Below are positions 8,546-17,330 of a stretch of DNA of 64,000 nt, one piece after another. This DNA comes from Deltaproteobacteria bacterium. GTDB taxonomy: Bacteria; Myxococcota; Kuafuiibacteriia; Kuafuiibacteriales; Kuafuiibacteriaceae. The stretch covers positions 44,397-108,396 of the forward strand of contig WYAZ01000183.1 in the NCBI GenBank assembly GCA_011526105.1. The letters are read 5' to 3'. Below the pieces are notes generated by a model. The model worked only from the letters and a program-made list of their open reading frames with translations, did no database searches and was not told the origin of the DNA. Made by a program: the position numbers and the translations under genes. The first letter of the stretch is position 1; each line of letters begins with the position of its first letter.

Positions 8546-9327
8546 GGGCCTCTTCCTTCGGGGGCAAAGATCGGCAGCGGTTGCCCCAGCTCGAACTTCA
8601 GCGCGTCCGTGGGACAGGCCGCCGCGCACAGGCCGCAGCGTTCACAGCCCGAGGTCACGCGGTCGGTCATCGGGGCCTGACCGAGTGGACACACGACATC
8701 GCAAGCGTGGCATGGGACGCATTTCTCCTTGTCGCGCACGAGTCGCACCGGGCTCGTGCGTCCGAGCAGTCGAAAGACGGCACCGCCGGGGCAGAGGTCC
8801 TGACAGAAGCCCGACGGGGAGACGAACACGTCGTAGAGGAACATGCCCGTGAGCGTGAAGAGCCCGAACCCTATGCTGCCGTAGAGGGCGAGGGTCGAGG
8901 CCTCGCGCATCATGATGGCCGGGGGGTAGACGAACACCGCCACGGGGAAGCCGGCCGCGACGCTGAGGAGCAGCACGAATCCGAGCGAGTAGAACGCGCT
9001 CCGGGGACCGAGTCTCACTTCCGGGAGCCGCCACCCGCGTCCGAGCAGCGCCGCCCGCACGATACGCGAGAGCCCGAGCAGCGGGCGGTACGGACACAGC
9101 CAGCCACAGAAGAACCGTCCGAGTGCCATCACGAGGAGCACCAGAGGCAGGCCAGCGAGGAGGGCCTTTGCGGTCGCCGATCCGGTGGCGAGCAGCGACA
9201 GCGAAGCGAGCGGATCCATGAGCTCGACCGGGCCGACGCCGACCGTCCACAACCCGCCCATCACTGAAGCCGGCATGAGGAAGAGAGAGACCCACACGAG
9301 GGTGAGCGTGATGTGACGAAGGCGCAT
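8542..9327 (-). CDS. NapH-like membrane Fe-S quinol dehydrogenase subunit
   Basis: A 261-residue polytopic protein with about four membrane helices. Between helices it carries the paired motifs CGWLCPY (about residue 74) and CQDLCPGG (about residue 174), the marks of the NapH/MauN/RdxA-type family, followed by two [4Fe-4S] sites (CVPCHACDVVCP and CERCGLCAAACP). It probably oxidises quinol and reduces the NapG-like protein encoded next, whose start overlaps this stop by ATGA. The ATG at 9327 is 84 bases after the cytochrome gene. An AT-rich TATTAAT in that gap could be a second promoter, but no -35 box supports it. Confidence 0.85.
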   Translation of the reverse strand: MRLRHITLTLVWVSLFLMPASVMGGLWTVGVGPVELMDPLASLSLLATGSATAKALLAGLPLVLLVMALGRFFCGWLCPYRPLLGLSRIVRAALLGRGWRLPEVRLGPRSAFYSLGFVLLLSVAAGFPVAVFVYPPAIMMREASTLALYGSIGFGLFTLTGMFLYDVFVSPSGFCQDLCPGGAVFRLLGRTSPVRLVRDKEKCVPCHACDVVCPLGQAPMTDRVTSGCERCGLCAAACPTDALKFELGQPLPIFAPEGRGP

Positions 9328-9411
9328 GGTTGTTGCCTGCCTCGAGCCGCTGGACGCCGGTCCATTAATAGCACACGCGGTTTCTCGGGCCTACGCGGGT
9401 GAAAGCCGCGG

Positions 9412-10296
9412 TCAGCGCGAGACCGGTGGCGTGTAGGGGCGTAGCGGTTCCTTCGCCGCGAGGTCGAGCCACTTCCACAACGAGGTGACTTCGTCCTCGG
9501 TGACGGGCGACAGTGCGGGCATCATGAACCCGCGTTTTGCTGCATCCAACTCGCGATATTTAACGTGGAAGTAGAGCACTCCCGGGCTCGAGCGATGCTC
9601 CGTCATGGGTATGGGGGTCACCACGTCCCAACCGAAGCGCGCCCCGACGCCGCGGACGCCGTGACAGGCCGAACAATAGCGTTCGAACACCTCTAGGCCC
9701 TGCGTGACGCGCCCGTCCTTGCTCAGGGCAAACTGCCGCGTCCAAGCCCCGGCGTTCACGAGCTCGATGCCGACGAGCGAGCTCACGTGGCGCCACGGGC
9801 TCCAGTCCGGTAGCTCGCGTGCGTCGGCGCCGCGGTAGACCAGCTTGTTCGTTGTGAAGCGGATGGGGCGTGGATCGTCGGCCGGGTGGCCCTTCTTGGG
9901 CAGCGCTTCGAACGTAGTGCTCCAGGTCGTTCCGTCACTCGAATGCGCGAGCGCGAGAAATGGGCTGTCATCCATCTCCGGCCAGCGCGAGATGGGTATC
10001 ACCATGCCGTTATCGAACCGGAGCAACACCTGATCGAAGGCCGGACCGCCCGGTAGGTTTGCGAGGAGATCGTCGAGCGCGATCCCGCGATAGAGGGCTT
10101 CGGCGCCGTACTGGGGGTCGTAGAGCTTCGAGTCGCGACTGCGCTTCGCCCCCAGATCGATGAGCTTTGCTTCGGGCGGTGGGATCACGGCGGGCTCGGC
10201 TGAGGTGCCGGGGGCCCGGGTCCAAACGGAGAGGGTGGGCTTCGCCTCCGCTACCATCGGCAGCGCAAGCAGTGCGAGGACGAGCCAGGTCTTCAT
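9412..10296 (-). CDS. Exported monohaem cytochrome c with an N-terminal sulfite-oxidase-fold-like region
   Basis: A 294-residue secreted protein. A Sec signal (MKTWLVLALLALPMVAEA) supports the ATG at 10296 over an upstream in-frame start. Residues 30-180 resemble the oxidoreductase molybdopterin-binding (Oxidored_molyb) fold, with YRGIALDDLLANLPGG and VLLRFDNGMVIPIS; the usual pterin-binding Cys is not evident, so the region may be cofactor-free. The C-terminal domain has one haem site, CSACH at residues 208-212, with a Met at 258-259 as likely distal ligand. It precedes the NapH-like gene and is probably the periplasmic electron carrier of the Mo enzyme. The domain assignment of the N-terminus is tentative. 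Confidence 0.8.
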   Translation of the reverse strand: MKTWLVLALLALPMVAEAKPTLSVWTRAPGTSAEPAVIPPPEAKLIDLGAKRSRDSKLYDPQYGAEALYRGIALDDLLANLPGGPAFDQVLLRFDNGMVIPISRWPEMDDSPFLALAHSSDGTTWSTTFEALPKKGHPADDPRPIRFTTNKLVYRGADARELPDWSPWRHVSSLVGIELVNAGAWTRQFALSKDGRVTQGLEVFERYCSACHGVRGVGARFGWDVVTPIPMTEHRSSPGVLYFHVKYRELDAAKRGFMMPALSPVTEDEVTSLWKWLDLAAKEPLRPYTPPVSR

Positions 10297-10416
10297 GCGT
10301 CGATCCGCTGCAATGGTCCTGCCGCGCCCGACTGCGGGCGCCACCTCGGGCTCCGGGGCGCAATGCCTGACCCCTGGGTCCCGCCCGGCGCACGCCTTGC
10401 GCCCGCCGGTCGGGTC

Positions 10417-11685
10417 TCAGAGGAGCTTCAGACCCTCGCGGCGCGTGTCGACGCTCCCGGGTCTGAGCAGCTCGATGACGGGGGCACCTTTCTTCGGTTT
10501 GTGCCCAAACAGGCCTCTCTCGATCTCCGCCTTGACCTCGGCCGCCCTCAGCGGATGACGCGCTGGATCGTAGCGCAGCTCGACCTTCACGCTCTTCTTC
10601 TCGAAGTCGATCTTCGCTCTGGGCACGCCGATGTCCGAGGGGGGCACGCGCTCGAGCACCTCAGCCGGATGCGGCTCGAGTGCCACGTCGGCCTGAGCCT
10701 CGGCGACCTCTTGCAGGTCGCGAGAGAGGACCAGGTATCGCGTCCCCTCGCGGCTCGCGCCCAGAAGGCTCTGGCTGATGCGCCCGCGAAAACGCACCCC
10801 ACGCGTCCCGGTGCGCCTGCAGCTGGGGCCCACCTCCACGACGTCGCCGGTTCGGTAGCGAATCAGCGGCATCCGCAGCGCGCCCGGTACGAGCGCGGTC
10901 GCCACGAGTTCACCGAGGGGCCCGGGGCTCGGCTTCGCCCGCAGCGGATCGATCAGCTCGAAGTGGGTGGGGGCGCCATGCCAGTGGCTGAAGCCGCAAC
11001 TCGCGCACGGGTGTGCGAAGCCGCGAAGCTCCGAGAGGCTGTAGTTGTCGAAGAAGGGCGCGCGCCACAAGGGTTCGAGCCAGCTTCTTGCGTGCATCGT
11101 GAGCGCGTGACCGGTGGTTCCCACTCCTCGCAGTTGATATCGAGCCGGCGACACGCCGCGCTCCAGCAACGCGACGGTGAGCCACTTGAGGGCTGAGAGC
11201 GGACCGACGAGGTATCGGAACTTTCGTGCCCCCTTGGAGTTGAGCAGGTCGTCGAGAACATCGACGGTGTTGGGATGCAGCGTGGCCGGAAGGAAGACAC
11301 GACGACCGTCGGGGGTAGGCACGCCGTGCCTCGGGCTGTACAGACGGATGCTCCGGTCCGGCCCGCCTTGGATCGAGGGTGCGCTGGGCTCGGACTCGTC
11401 CGGCGAAGTGAGCATGCGCAGCGGTCGCCCCTGTCTCGTCGTGGCGGAGGAGACGATCCCCGCTTCGCGGAACTCCGGCTGCGCCCGAACGCCTGTCACC
11501 ACGAGCTCTTCTTGAACGCGCGCCGCCGTCTCTTTGTCGAGCAGCGGCAAGCGCGCGAGCATCTCGAAGGGGCCGCCGCGATCGGAGAGGCCCTTCCAGG
11601 CGCGCTCGTAGTACGGCGCTTTTCTCGCGTGCTCGAGCGTGGCGCGAAGTGCATCACTCGGGCGAGAGGAGCCCGAGCGAAACAC
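10417..11685 (-). CDS. PaaK-like adenylate-forming ligase
   Basis: A 422-residue protein resembling phenylacetate-CoA ligase and the CapK-type coenzyme F390 synthetases. The N-terminus has HARKAPYYERAW, the middle has LSELRGFAHP, and the ATP-binding RYRTGD motif and a FRGRISQ segment near residue 300 are present. The usual Ser/Thr/Gly-rich P-loop is weak (SSATTRQGRP), so activity should not be assumed. The acyl substrate is unknown. Its GTG start overlaps the stop of the EF-hand gene by one base (TAGTG), so the two are translationally coupled. A 120-base gap with a small GC hairpin separates it from the cytochrome gene. Confidence 0.7.
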   Translation of the reverse strand: MFRSGSSRPSDALRATLEHARKAPYYERAWKGLSDRGGPFEMLARLPLLDKETAARVQEELVVTGVRAQPEFREAGIVSSATTRQGRPLRMLTSPDESEPSAPSIQGGPDRSIRLYSPRHGVPTPDGRRVFLPATLHPNTVDVLDDLLNSKGARKFRYLVGPLSALKWLTVALLERGVSPARYQLRGVGTTGHALTMHARSWLEPLWRAPFFDNYSLSELRGFAHPCASCGFSHWHGAPTHFELIDPLRAKPSPGPLGELVATALVPGALRMPLIRYRTGDVVEVGPSCRRTGTRGVRFRGRISQSLLGASREGTRYLVLSRDLQEVAEAQADVALEPHPAEVLERVPPSDIGVPRAKIDFEKKSVKVELRYDPARHPLRAAEVKAEIERGLFGHKPKKGAPVIELLRPGSVDTRREGLKLL

Positions 11686-12791
11686 TACTCGCCGCCGCCG
11701 GTATCGATGTGACCCGACGACTCGGATCCGCCGGTGGGGGGAGGTGTATTGTGGGTCACCGAGTGCTCGCTGACGCCGGTGTTCGAGTGCCCGAAGTCGT
11801 CGTTGGGCTTGTTCAGGTTCGTGGTCTTCTGCCCGCCCACGTCGGCGGAGGGCGGATAGAACCAGCCCCAGCTTCGATCGAGCCCGCTTTCGAGCTTCTC
11901 GACCGCGAGCCCGCCGAGCCCCTTCTTGAGGGTGCCCTCGAGATAGGTGGAGAAGGTGTGCTTCTTGGTCTTGCCGTTACCGTCCTTGAGCTTGAGCTCC
12001 ATCGCCAGGGTGCCGAGCGCCTTGTCGACGAAGCCGTGAGAGACGTCCGCCCAAAGGACCTCGACCGAGAGCTTGGTGGGGGAGAGGCCGAGCTTCTTGG
12101 CCGCCGCCTTGACCGCGGGATCCTTGGCGAGCTTTTCGAGGCTGTACATGTCGCGCTGGGTGGGTGCCTTGCCGGCCACCAGCTCCGCGCCGACGACGTC
12201 GACGAGTACCACGCCGCGCTTCTTGTCGGCCACGACGAGCACCGCGCCGGCGCCGGCGGCGCTGGTCTCGGAGATGACCCCCGATTGAGGCACACTCGCG
12301 CTCGGGTTTCCGGACTTGCCCTTCGCGTCGTAGTGGTAGGCCTCGATGTTCGCCGCGTCGAGGTTCGCGATGATCAGCTTGCCCTTGGCCTCGTTGCTGA
12401 TGTCGCCGTGCTTGTCGTAGCTCGTGAGCTGAACTCGAGCTTCGACTCCGGCCGAGGTCTTCTTGGCGATGAGCTCGACGTAACCGTCCTCGAGCTTTCG
12501 CGCCTTGGCGGCGCCCACCTTGGCTGCGACCGCGCTGGAGGGGGCCGCGCTCGAAGCGGCTTTGCCGTTCGAGGCTCCGCCGAGCACTTCTTTGATGCGC
12601 TTGCGGTCGTCGTTGCCGAGCACGCCGTCCTTCGCGAGGCCGGCCGCCTTCACGAGCTTCGTGGCGTCCTTCAGGCGCACGACCCCGTCGTTGTCGGGAT
12701 CGAGCTTCTTCAGCGTGGACTGGCCCAGCTTGTCGAGGCCGGTTTCCTTCGCCAGCTTCTTGGCCTGTGGTTCGAATCGGATGTTGCTCAT
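11685..12791 (-). CDS. EF-hand protein of unknown function
   Basis: A 368-residue protein with no clear family. The ATG at 12791 is chosen because a GGGAG ribosome site lies just upstream; another start 13 codons earlier lacks one. Residues 31-42 (DPDNDGVVRLKD) form a textbook EF-hand calcium loop, with a helix on each side, and a second helical pair without a loop follows. An Ala-rich linker leads to a mixed domain (residues 90-330), then a Gly/Ser/His/Thr-rich tail ending DTGGGE. No signal peptide is seen. It is co-translated with the PaaK-like ligase, which suggests a joint role, perhaps calcium-dependent. Its first residues (MSNI) match those of the protein at 228, which is probably chance. 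Confidence 0.8.
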   Translation of the reverse strand: MSNIRFEPQAKKLAKETGLDKLGQSTLKKLDPDNDGVVRLKDATKLVKAAGLAKDGVLGNDDRKRIKEVLGGASNGKAASSAAPSSAVAAKVGAAKARKLEDGYVELIAKKTSAGVEARVQLTSYDKHGDISNEAKGKLIIANLDAANIEAYHYDAKGKSGNPSASVPQSGVISETSAAGAGAVLVVADKKRGVVLVDVVGAELVAGKAPTQRDMYSLEKLAKDPAVKAAAKKLGLSPTKLSVEVLWADVSHGFVDKALGTLAMELKLKDGNGKTKKHTFSTYLEGTLKKGLGGLAVEKLESGLDRSWGWFYPPSADVGGQKTTNLNKPNDDFGHSNTGVSEHSVTHNTPPPTGGSESSGHIDTGGGE

Positions 12792-12885
12792 GTTCGGGCT
12801 CCCTTCGACTTGGAGGTGGAAACTAGCCACAAACCCGGGAGGAAGCGAGCGGAATTCCCCCTTTCCCGGTGGGCGTGGTGCCTCT

Positions 12886-13470
12886 TCAGGTCTCGTCCGC
12901 CATAAAGTCTCGCCGGGTGTACAGCGAGATCACGTCGAGTTTCTCGCGTTCTATGGCCTCGCGACCGCCTTCGAGCCGATCGACCAGCGCGAGGCAGAGA
13001 GGGACCACAAATCCGGCCTCTCGCACTCGATGAACCGCCTTGAGCGCCGAGCCGCCGGTGGTGATCACGTCTTCGACGACCACCAGGGTCGAGCCCGGGG
13101 CCAGGTTCTTTCCGCCCTCGAGCCAAGTCTCGGTGCCGTGGCCCTTGGGTTCTTTGCGAACGATGAAGGCCGGGATGGGCGCGCCCGCGAGCGCGGAGGT
13201 GAGGGAGACGGCGGACGCGATGGGGTCGGCGCCCAGCGTGAGGCCGCCTACCCCGGAGACCTTCTGGCCCGCGCTCAGCTCGTACGATCGGATGGCGGCG
13301 AACAGGAGCCGCCCGATGAGCAGATGACCCTCCGCCGAAAGCGCGGTGTCTTTGCAGTCGACGTAGAAGTTCGAGGTCCGCCCAGAGGCGAGCGTGATCT
13401 CTCGACGCTGAAAGGAGAGGGCGGTCAGAAGCTCGAGCAGCCGTGAGCGGTCGTGGTCCATGAGCGACAT
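12886..13470 (-). CDS. pyrE: Orotate phosphoribosyltransferase
   Basis: A 194-residue cytosolic enzyme of pyrimidine synthesis that joins orotate and PRPP to give orotidine monophosphate. The PRPP-binding motif VVVEDVITTGGSALKAV (about residues 119-135) is complete, as are the SNFYVDCK segment and the flexible-loop residues around KEPKGHGTE. Length is usual for the family. The ATG at 13470 has GGGAGGGG upstream; a longer reading frame runs into the leader repeat and is not coding. The first codons and the upstream region lie inside a 170-bp repeat whose second copy is at 18349. Confidence 0.93.
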   Translation of the reverse strand: MSLMDHDRSRLLELLTALSFQRREITLASGRTSNFYVDCKDTALSAEGHLLIGRLLFAAIRSYELSAGQKVSGVGGLTLGADPIASAVSLTSALAGAPIPAFIVRKEPKGHGTETWLEGGKNLAPGSTLVVVEDVITTGGSALKAVHRVREAGFVVPLCLALVDRLEGGREAIEREKLDVISLYTRRDFMADET

Positions 13471-13616
13471 TCTCTGAGCCCCTCCCAAGATTGACCCTCG
13501 ATGGCAAGGTCGCGCCGCCGGGTCACGCTCTAAGGGAAACCTCCGGTTTCCGAGGCTCGCACCGGCCGGACCGGCCGATTCCTTGTGCGCGCCCGTGGGG
13601 CACCAAAAATGCCAGG
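13447..13616. repeat. Leader repeat, copy A (start of pyrE and its upstream region)
   Basis: About 170 bases covering the first codons of pyrE and the DNA upstream of it are repeated in the same orientation at 18349-18519. By eye the first 90 bases are nearly identical and the rest diverges moderately. The shared part includes the pyrE ribosome site and presumably its promoter. Confidence 0.9.
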
Positions 13617-13957
13617 CCGAGCCCGTCCTCGAGGGCGCGGGCTTCATCGAGCTCCATCCGAAGACCGGTGCATCCGACAGGGAGCTCGTGCTGCCCCTCT
13701 CCGCAGAGCGCCGTCACGACTTACATTTCCCCGCTGCAGGAAGCGCCGAGCCACAGCCAGGGGTAGCGGCCATGAGCGCCTTCAACTTGGGATAGTCGCC
13801 TTCGAGCTGCCGTTGCCCATCTTGCTCGCGAGCGGGCCGACCTCAGAGAGTTTCGTGCCCACCTCAATGGGTCCTTCGGAAGTCCGTTTGGTCTCGACTG
13901 ACTCGCGCCGCCACTGGGCGTCGTTCCCGAGGTCCGCGAGCGCGAAGGCAACGAACG
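13617..13957. other. Intergenic stretch between the pyrE leader and the c-di-GMP operon
   Basis: About 340 bases with no convincing gene. A 70-codon plus-strand frame (13583-13795) has fair third-position bias in the middle but no ribosome site, and it begins inside the leader repeat. It may be a remnant of something that once followed the repeat. No terminator for the c-di-GMP operon, which ends at 13958, was recognised. Confidence 0.4.
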
Positions 13958-15649
13958 CTACTCGGCCGAAGCCTTCAATCGCTCCGCGAGCGCGGAGAGA
14001 GGCATCGGCCGCGCGAGCAGATAGCCCTGGGCCATCGGACAGTTCGCAGCAGACAGGAACTCGAGCTGGGAATCCGTTTCGACCCCTTCCGCGACCAACT
14101 GGATTCCTAGACCCTCGCAGAGGTTGACGACCCCCTGGACCATGCGCTCCGCCCGTCGATCGGCGGACAGATCGCGGATGAAGCGACGATCCAGCTTCAA
14201 GACGTCGATGGGGAAGTCGATGAGGCTCGCCATCGATGAGTAGCCAGTGCCGAAATCGTCCAGCGCGATCCGCACCCCCACATCGTGTATTTCCGCCAGT
14301 CCGGTGCGCATGCCCACTGGGTCCGCGCTGAAGTCGGTCTCCGTGAGCTCCACCTCCAGAGAGCTCGGCCTGATGCGCGTTTCAGCAAGGATCTTCTTCA
14401 CGGACTGCGCCCACTCGTTCGTGACCTCTGTGCGCGACACGTTGACCGCGATGTGGTGGAGCTCGTGGCCGTCGGCGCGAAGCGTCGCGAGATCCTTCAG
14501 GGCCGTTCGAAGCACCCATTGGCCGATGTCGGGCATCAGGCCCAAGTCCTCGGCGATGGGCAGAAACTCGCTCGGCGGGACCAGGGTGTCTCGGTCGAAC
14601 CGCCAGCGCAGGAGCGCCTCGATGGATCGAATGCGTCCAGTGGCGATCTCGATCTGCGGTTGGTAGTGGAGCGCAAACTCTCCATTCCGCGCCGCGTGTC
14701 GAAGGCGATTCTCGAGGTCCAGACGGCGCGAGGCTCGCACCGCGAGCTCAGCCCGAAACCACTGAACGCGGTTTCGCCCGGATTGCTTGGCGCTGTACAT
14801 CGCGAGGTCGGCGTTCCGGAGCAGGGCGGTCTGGTCGGACGTGTCACGGGGATAAACGGTGAGCCCGATGGAAGCGGTGACGTGGGCGACCTTCCCATCG
14901 AGCTCGAAGGGAGCTTCGAAGGCGGCTTTGACTCGCTCCGCGACCTCCTCGGCTAGGGTCGGTGACTTGAGCTCGCCGAGGACCAAGACGAACTCGTCGC
15001 CGCCGAGCCGCGCCACGGTATCGGTGCGGCGGGAAACTCGGCTCAGCCGCGCCGCGACCTGACGCAGGAGTTCGTCGCCCGCGCCGTGTCCGAGGCTGTC
15101 GTTGACGGTCTTGAAGCGGTCGAGGTCGAGAAATAGGAGACCGACCGAGGTTCCGGCGCGCTGCGCGTGCAAGATCTCACGACCCAGGCGATCGTGGAAC
15201 AGCACGCGGTTTGCGAGACCCGTGAGTGTATCGTACATGGCGAGATGGTTGAGACGATCCTCGGTACGCCGACGCTCGATCGCGTATCGGATCGCGCGCT
15301 CGAGGATTCCAGGATTGATCTCGCTCTTGACCAAGTAGTCGGACGCCCCGGCCTGCATGGCCTCGAGGTCGACCTCGTGCCCTCCTTGCCCGGTCAGGAC
15401 GATGAATGGAGAGCGGCAGAGCGGGGTAGCTTCGCGGAGCAGGTCGAGCCCGTTCCTCCCGCCGAGGCGGTAGTCGACCAGCACGACGTCCGGGGTCGTG
15501 GAAGCGAGAGCGGCGAGGGCGCCCTCGAACGTCCCGCACCAGCTCACCTCCGCCGAGCGCGCGGCGAAGCGGCTGCAGTACCTTTGCACCAGCACGAACT
15601 CATCTTCGTCGTCGTCGACGAGCAGGATCTGAAGCGGGCTCGAACTCAC
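13958..15649 (-). CDS. Response regulator with GGDEF and EAL domains
   Basis: A 563-residue signalling protein. The receiver domain (1-120) has the acidic pocket and Asp59 as phosphoacceptor. The GGDEF domain (about 135-300) has an intact LGGDEF motif at 216-220 and an RRTD inhibitory site at 207-210, so it can in principle make c-di-GMP. The EAL domain (about 320-560) keeps EAL at 344-346, ALDDFGTGYSS, KLDRRF and VAEGVET, so it may also degrade c-di-GMP. Which activity dominates cannot be told. It is the last gene of a kinase-regulator-output operon, overlapping the preceding regulator by ATGA. Confidence 0.92.
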   Translation of the reverse strand: MSSSPLQILLVDDDEDEFVLVQRYCSRFAARSAEVSWCGTFEGALAALASTTPDVVLVDYRLGGRNGLDLLREATPLCRSPFIVLTGQGGHEVDLEAMQAGASDYLVKSEINPGILERAIRYAIERRRTEDRLNHLAMYDTLTGLANRVLFHDRLGREILHAQRAGTSVGLLFLDLDRFKTVNDSLGHGAGDELLRQVAARLSRVSRRTDTVARLGGDEFVLVLGELKSPTLAEEVAERVKAAFEAPFELDGKVAHVTASIGLTVYPRDTSDQTALLRNADLAMYSAKQSGRNRVQWFRAELAVRASRRLDLENRLRHAARNGEFALHYQPQIEIATGRIRSIEALLRWRFDRDTLVPPSEFLPIAEDLGLMPDIGQWVLRTALKDLATLRADGHELHHIAVNVSRTEVTNEWAQSVKKILAETRIRPSSLEVELTETDFSADPVGMRTGLAEIHDVGVRIALDDFGTGYSSMASLIDFPIDVLKLDRRFIRDLSADRRAERMVQGVVNLCEGLGIQLVAEGVETDSQLEFLSAANCPMAQGYLLARPMPLSALAERLKASAE

Positions 15650-16089
15650 TGCCCACCTTTCGGAATACGCACCAGCACGAACCAGTACTCCATCATGGTG
15701 CGTACCGTTCGGACCAGCTGGTCGAAGGTGAGGGGCTTGGTCACAAACGAGTTGACGCCCAAGTCATAGGTACGGACGACGTCCTCCTCGGCCTTGGAAG
15801 TGGTCATGACCACCACCGGAATGGTTCGGAGCTCCGGATCGGCCTTGATGTGTTTCAGGGCGGCGCGGCCATCCATCCTCGGCATGTTCAGGTCCAAGAG
15901 GATGAGCGCCGGTCGTGGGGAACTCTCGGGGTTCGAATACTTGCCCGCTCGCCTCAGGTAATCGAGCAGTTCCTGGCCGTCGTGCACGAAGCGCAGGGGG
16001 TTGGCGACCTTTGCCTCTCCCCAAGCCTTGCGTGCCAGGAGGCAGTCGTCCTCATCATCATCCGCCATCAATACCGGTTGTCCGCTCAT
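15646..16089 (-). CDS. Single-domain response regulator, Rcp1-like
   Basis: A 147-residue stand-alone receiver. The acidic triad (MADDDEDD), Asp66 in LLDLNMPRMDG, the Thr of MTTS and the Lys of VTKPLT are all present. The longer beta3 region with an inserted DYLRRAGKYSNPES stretch is typical of Rcp1-type regulators, which pair with phytochrome-like kinases. It overlaps the kinase gene upstream and the GGDEF-EAL gene downstream by ATGA, so it probably takes phosphate from that kinase. Confidence 0.92.
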   Translation of the reverse strand: MSGQPVLMADDDEDDCLLARKAWGEAKVANPLRFVHDGQELLDYLRRAGKYSNPESSPRPALILLDLNMPRMDGRAALKHIKADPELRTIPVVVMTTSKAEEDVVRTYDLGVNSFVTKPLTFDQLVRTVRTMMEYWFVLVRIPKGGQ

Positions 16090-17195
16090 GCTCGGTCTCC
16101 TGCGGGCTGCTCGGGAAGCTGCACGACGAAGGTCGCCCCCTCGCCCGGACGCCCCTCGGCCCGGACGTATCCTCCATGGTTCTCCACGATTCTCTGAACG
16201 ATGGCGAGGCCCACCCCGGTGCCCGCGTACTCGCTGCGGCCATGCAGGCGTTGAAAGATCCCAAAGATCTGCTCTGCGTGCTGCGGGTCGAAGCCGACCC
16301 CATTGTCCGAGAAGCTGAGCTCCCAGCCAGGGCCGAGGTCCTGCTCGGATCGCAGACGCTTCGCGCTAACGGTCACGAGCGGCGCGACTCCCTGTTTGCG
16401 AAACTTTAGTGCGTTGCCCACGAGGTTCTGTACGAGTTGGCGCATCTGGGTGGCCCGGGCCTGGAGCTTGGGTAGCTGCTCCACCTGCACCGCGCCTCCG
16501 CTGTCTTTCAGGTGCACCTCCAGGTCGCTCAGGACCTCCTTCATCACCACCTGGAGATCCACCTCCGCGAGGGGCTCTTCGCCGCGGGACGCCCGCGAGT
16601 ACGAGAGCAGGTCGTCGATCAGCGTGCTCATCCGGAGCGCTGCCTTCTGCATTCGGTCGACATAGACTTGCCCGCCCTCGTCGAGCTGAGGACCGCATTC
16701 ATCGAGCAAGAGCTGGCCGAAGGCCTTCACCTTTCTCAGCGGCTCCTGAAGGTCGTGGGAGGCGACGTAGGCGAACTGCTCGAGTTCCTTGTTGCTCCGC
16801 AGGAGCCGAGCGTTCGCATCCTCGGCCTGTTTTCGAGCTTCCTTCTCCCGCGCGGCCACCTGGGCAAGTTGTTCCGAGCGTTCCATCGCCTGCGAGCGTT
16901 GCTGCTCGAGTTCGCGCATCGAAACCTCACCGAGGCGCACGACCAAAAGCACAAAGGCTCCACCGACGAGGAAGACCACCCCCGTCATCAGAGGCAGCAA
17001 CTCGGCGGAGGCCACGACGAGCAGGGCGCTGGCGCCGAGGTATGCGAGCACGAAGAACAACATGAGCCAGCGCAGGACTCGCCAGCGAGCGAGGTGCGGT
17101 GAGAGCGAGAGCATTCCAACGATGGAGTTGGTCCGTACACTCGCCAAACCGATCACGACGGCACCGGTCAGGATGAGCAGGACGGGCGTGATCAT
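16086..17195 (-). CDS. Membrane histidine kinase, phytochrome-kinase-like core
   Basis: A 369-residue sensor. Start ATG 17195 has GGGAGGG five bases upstream. The first 90 residues hold three hydrophobic helices without a periplasmic sensor domain. A coiled coil (90-140) leads to the HisKA region with FAYVASHDLQEPLRKV, where His147 is the phospho-acceptor. The catalytic domain has the N box (QNLVGNALKFRK), FSDNGVGFDP and GTGVGLAI. The SHDLQEPLR form is shared with phytochrome-type kinases. It heads a three-gene operon with two response regulators, and all stops and starts overlap. The input is unknown and may come through the membrane helices. Confidence 0.92.
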   Translation of the reverse strand: MITPVLLILTGAVVIGLASVRTNSIVGMLSLSPHLARWRVLRWLMLFFVLAYLGASALLVVASAELLPLMTGVVFLVGGAFVLLVVRLGEVSMRELEQQRSQAMERSEQLAQVAAREKEARKQAEDANARLLRSNKELEQFAYVASHDLQEPLRKVKAFGQLLLDECGPQLDEGGQVYVDRMQKAALRMSTLIDDLLSYSRASRGEEPLAEVDLQVVMKEVLSDLEVHLKDSGGAVQVEQLPKLQARATQMRQLVQNLVGNALKFRKQGVAPLVTVSAKRLRSEQDLGPGWELSFSDNGVGFDPQHAEQIFGIFQRLHGRSEYAGTGVGLAIVQRIVENHGGYVRAEGRPGEGATFVVQLPEQPAGDRA

Positions 17196-17330
17196 TCGGC
17201 CCTCCCGTCCGCAACGAAGAGACCGCGTGTTTTGGACCCACAGGCACCCCGCCTCGATGCTCCACCGCGCGACAAGCTCTCCGAGAGTGATACGAAGGGG
17301 ACAGTCCAGCAAGGTGGGGGCACGCTTTTG

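Noticed and set aside
13583..13795. 70-codon small gene after the pyrE leader
   Set aside because: It has no ribosome site, begins inside the repeat and has no counterpart at copy B; kept only as a note on the intergenic stretch.
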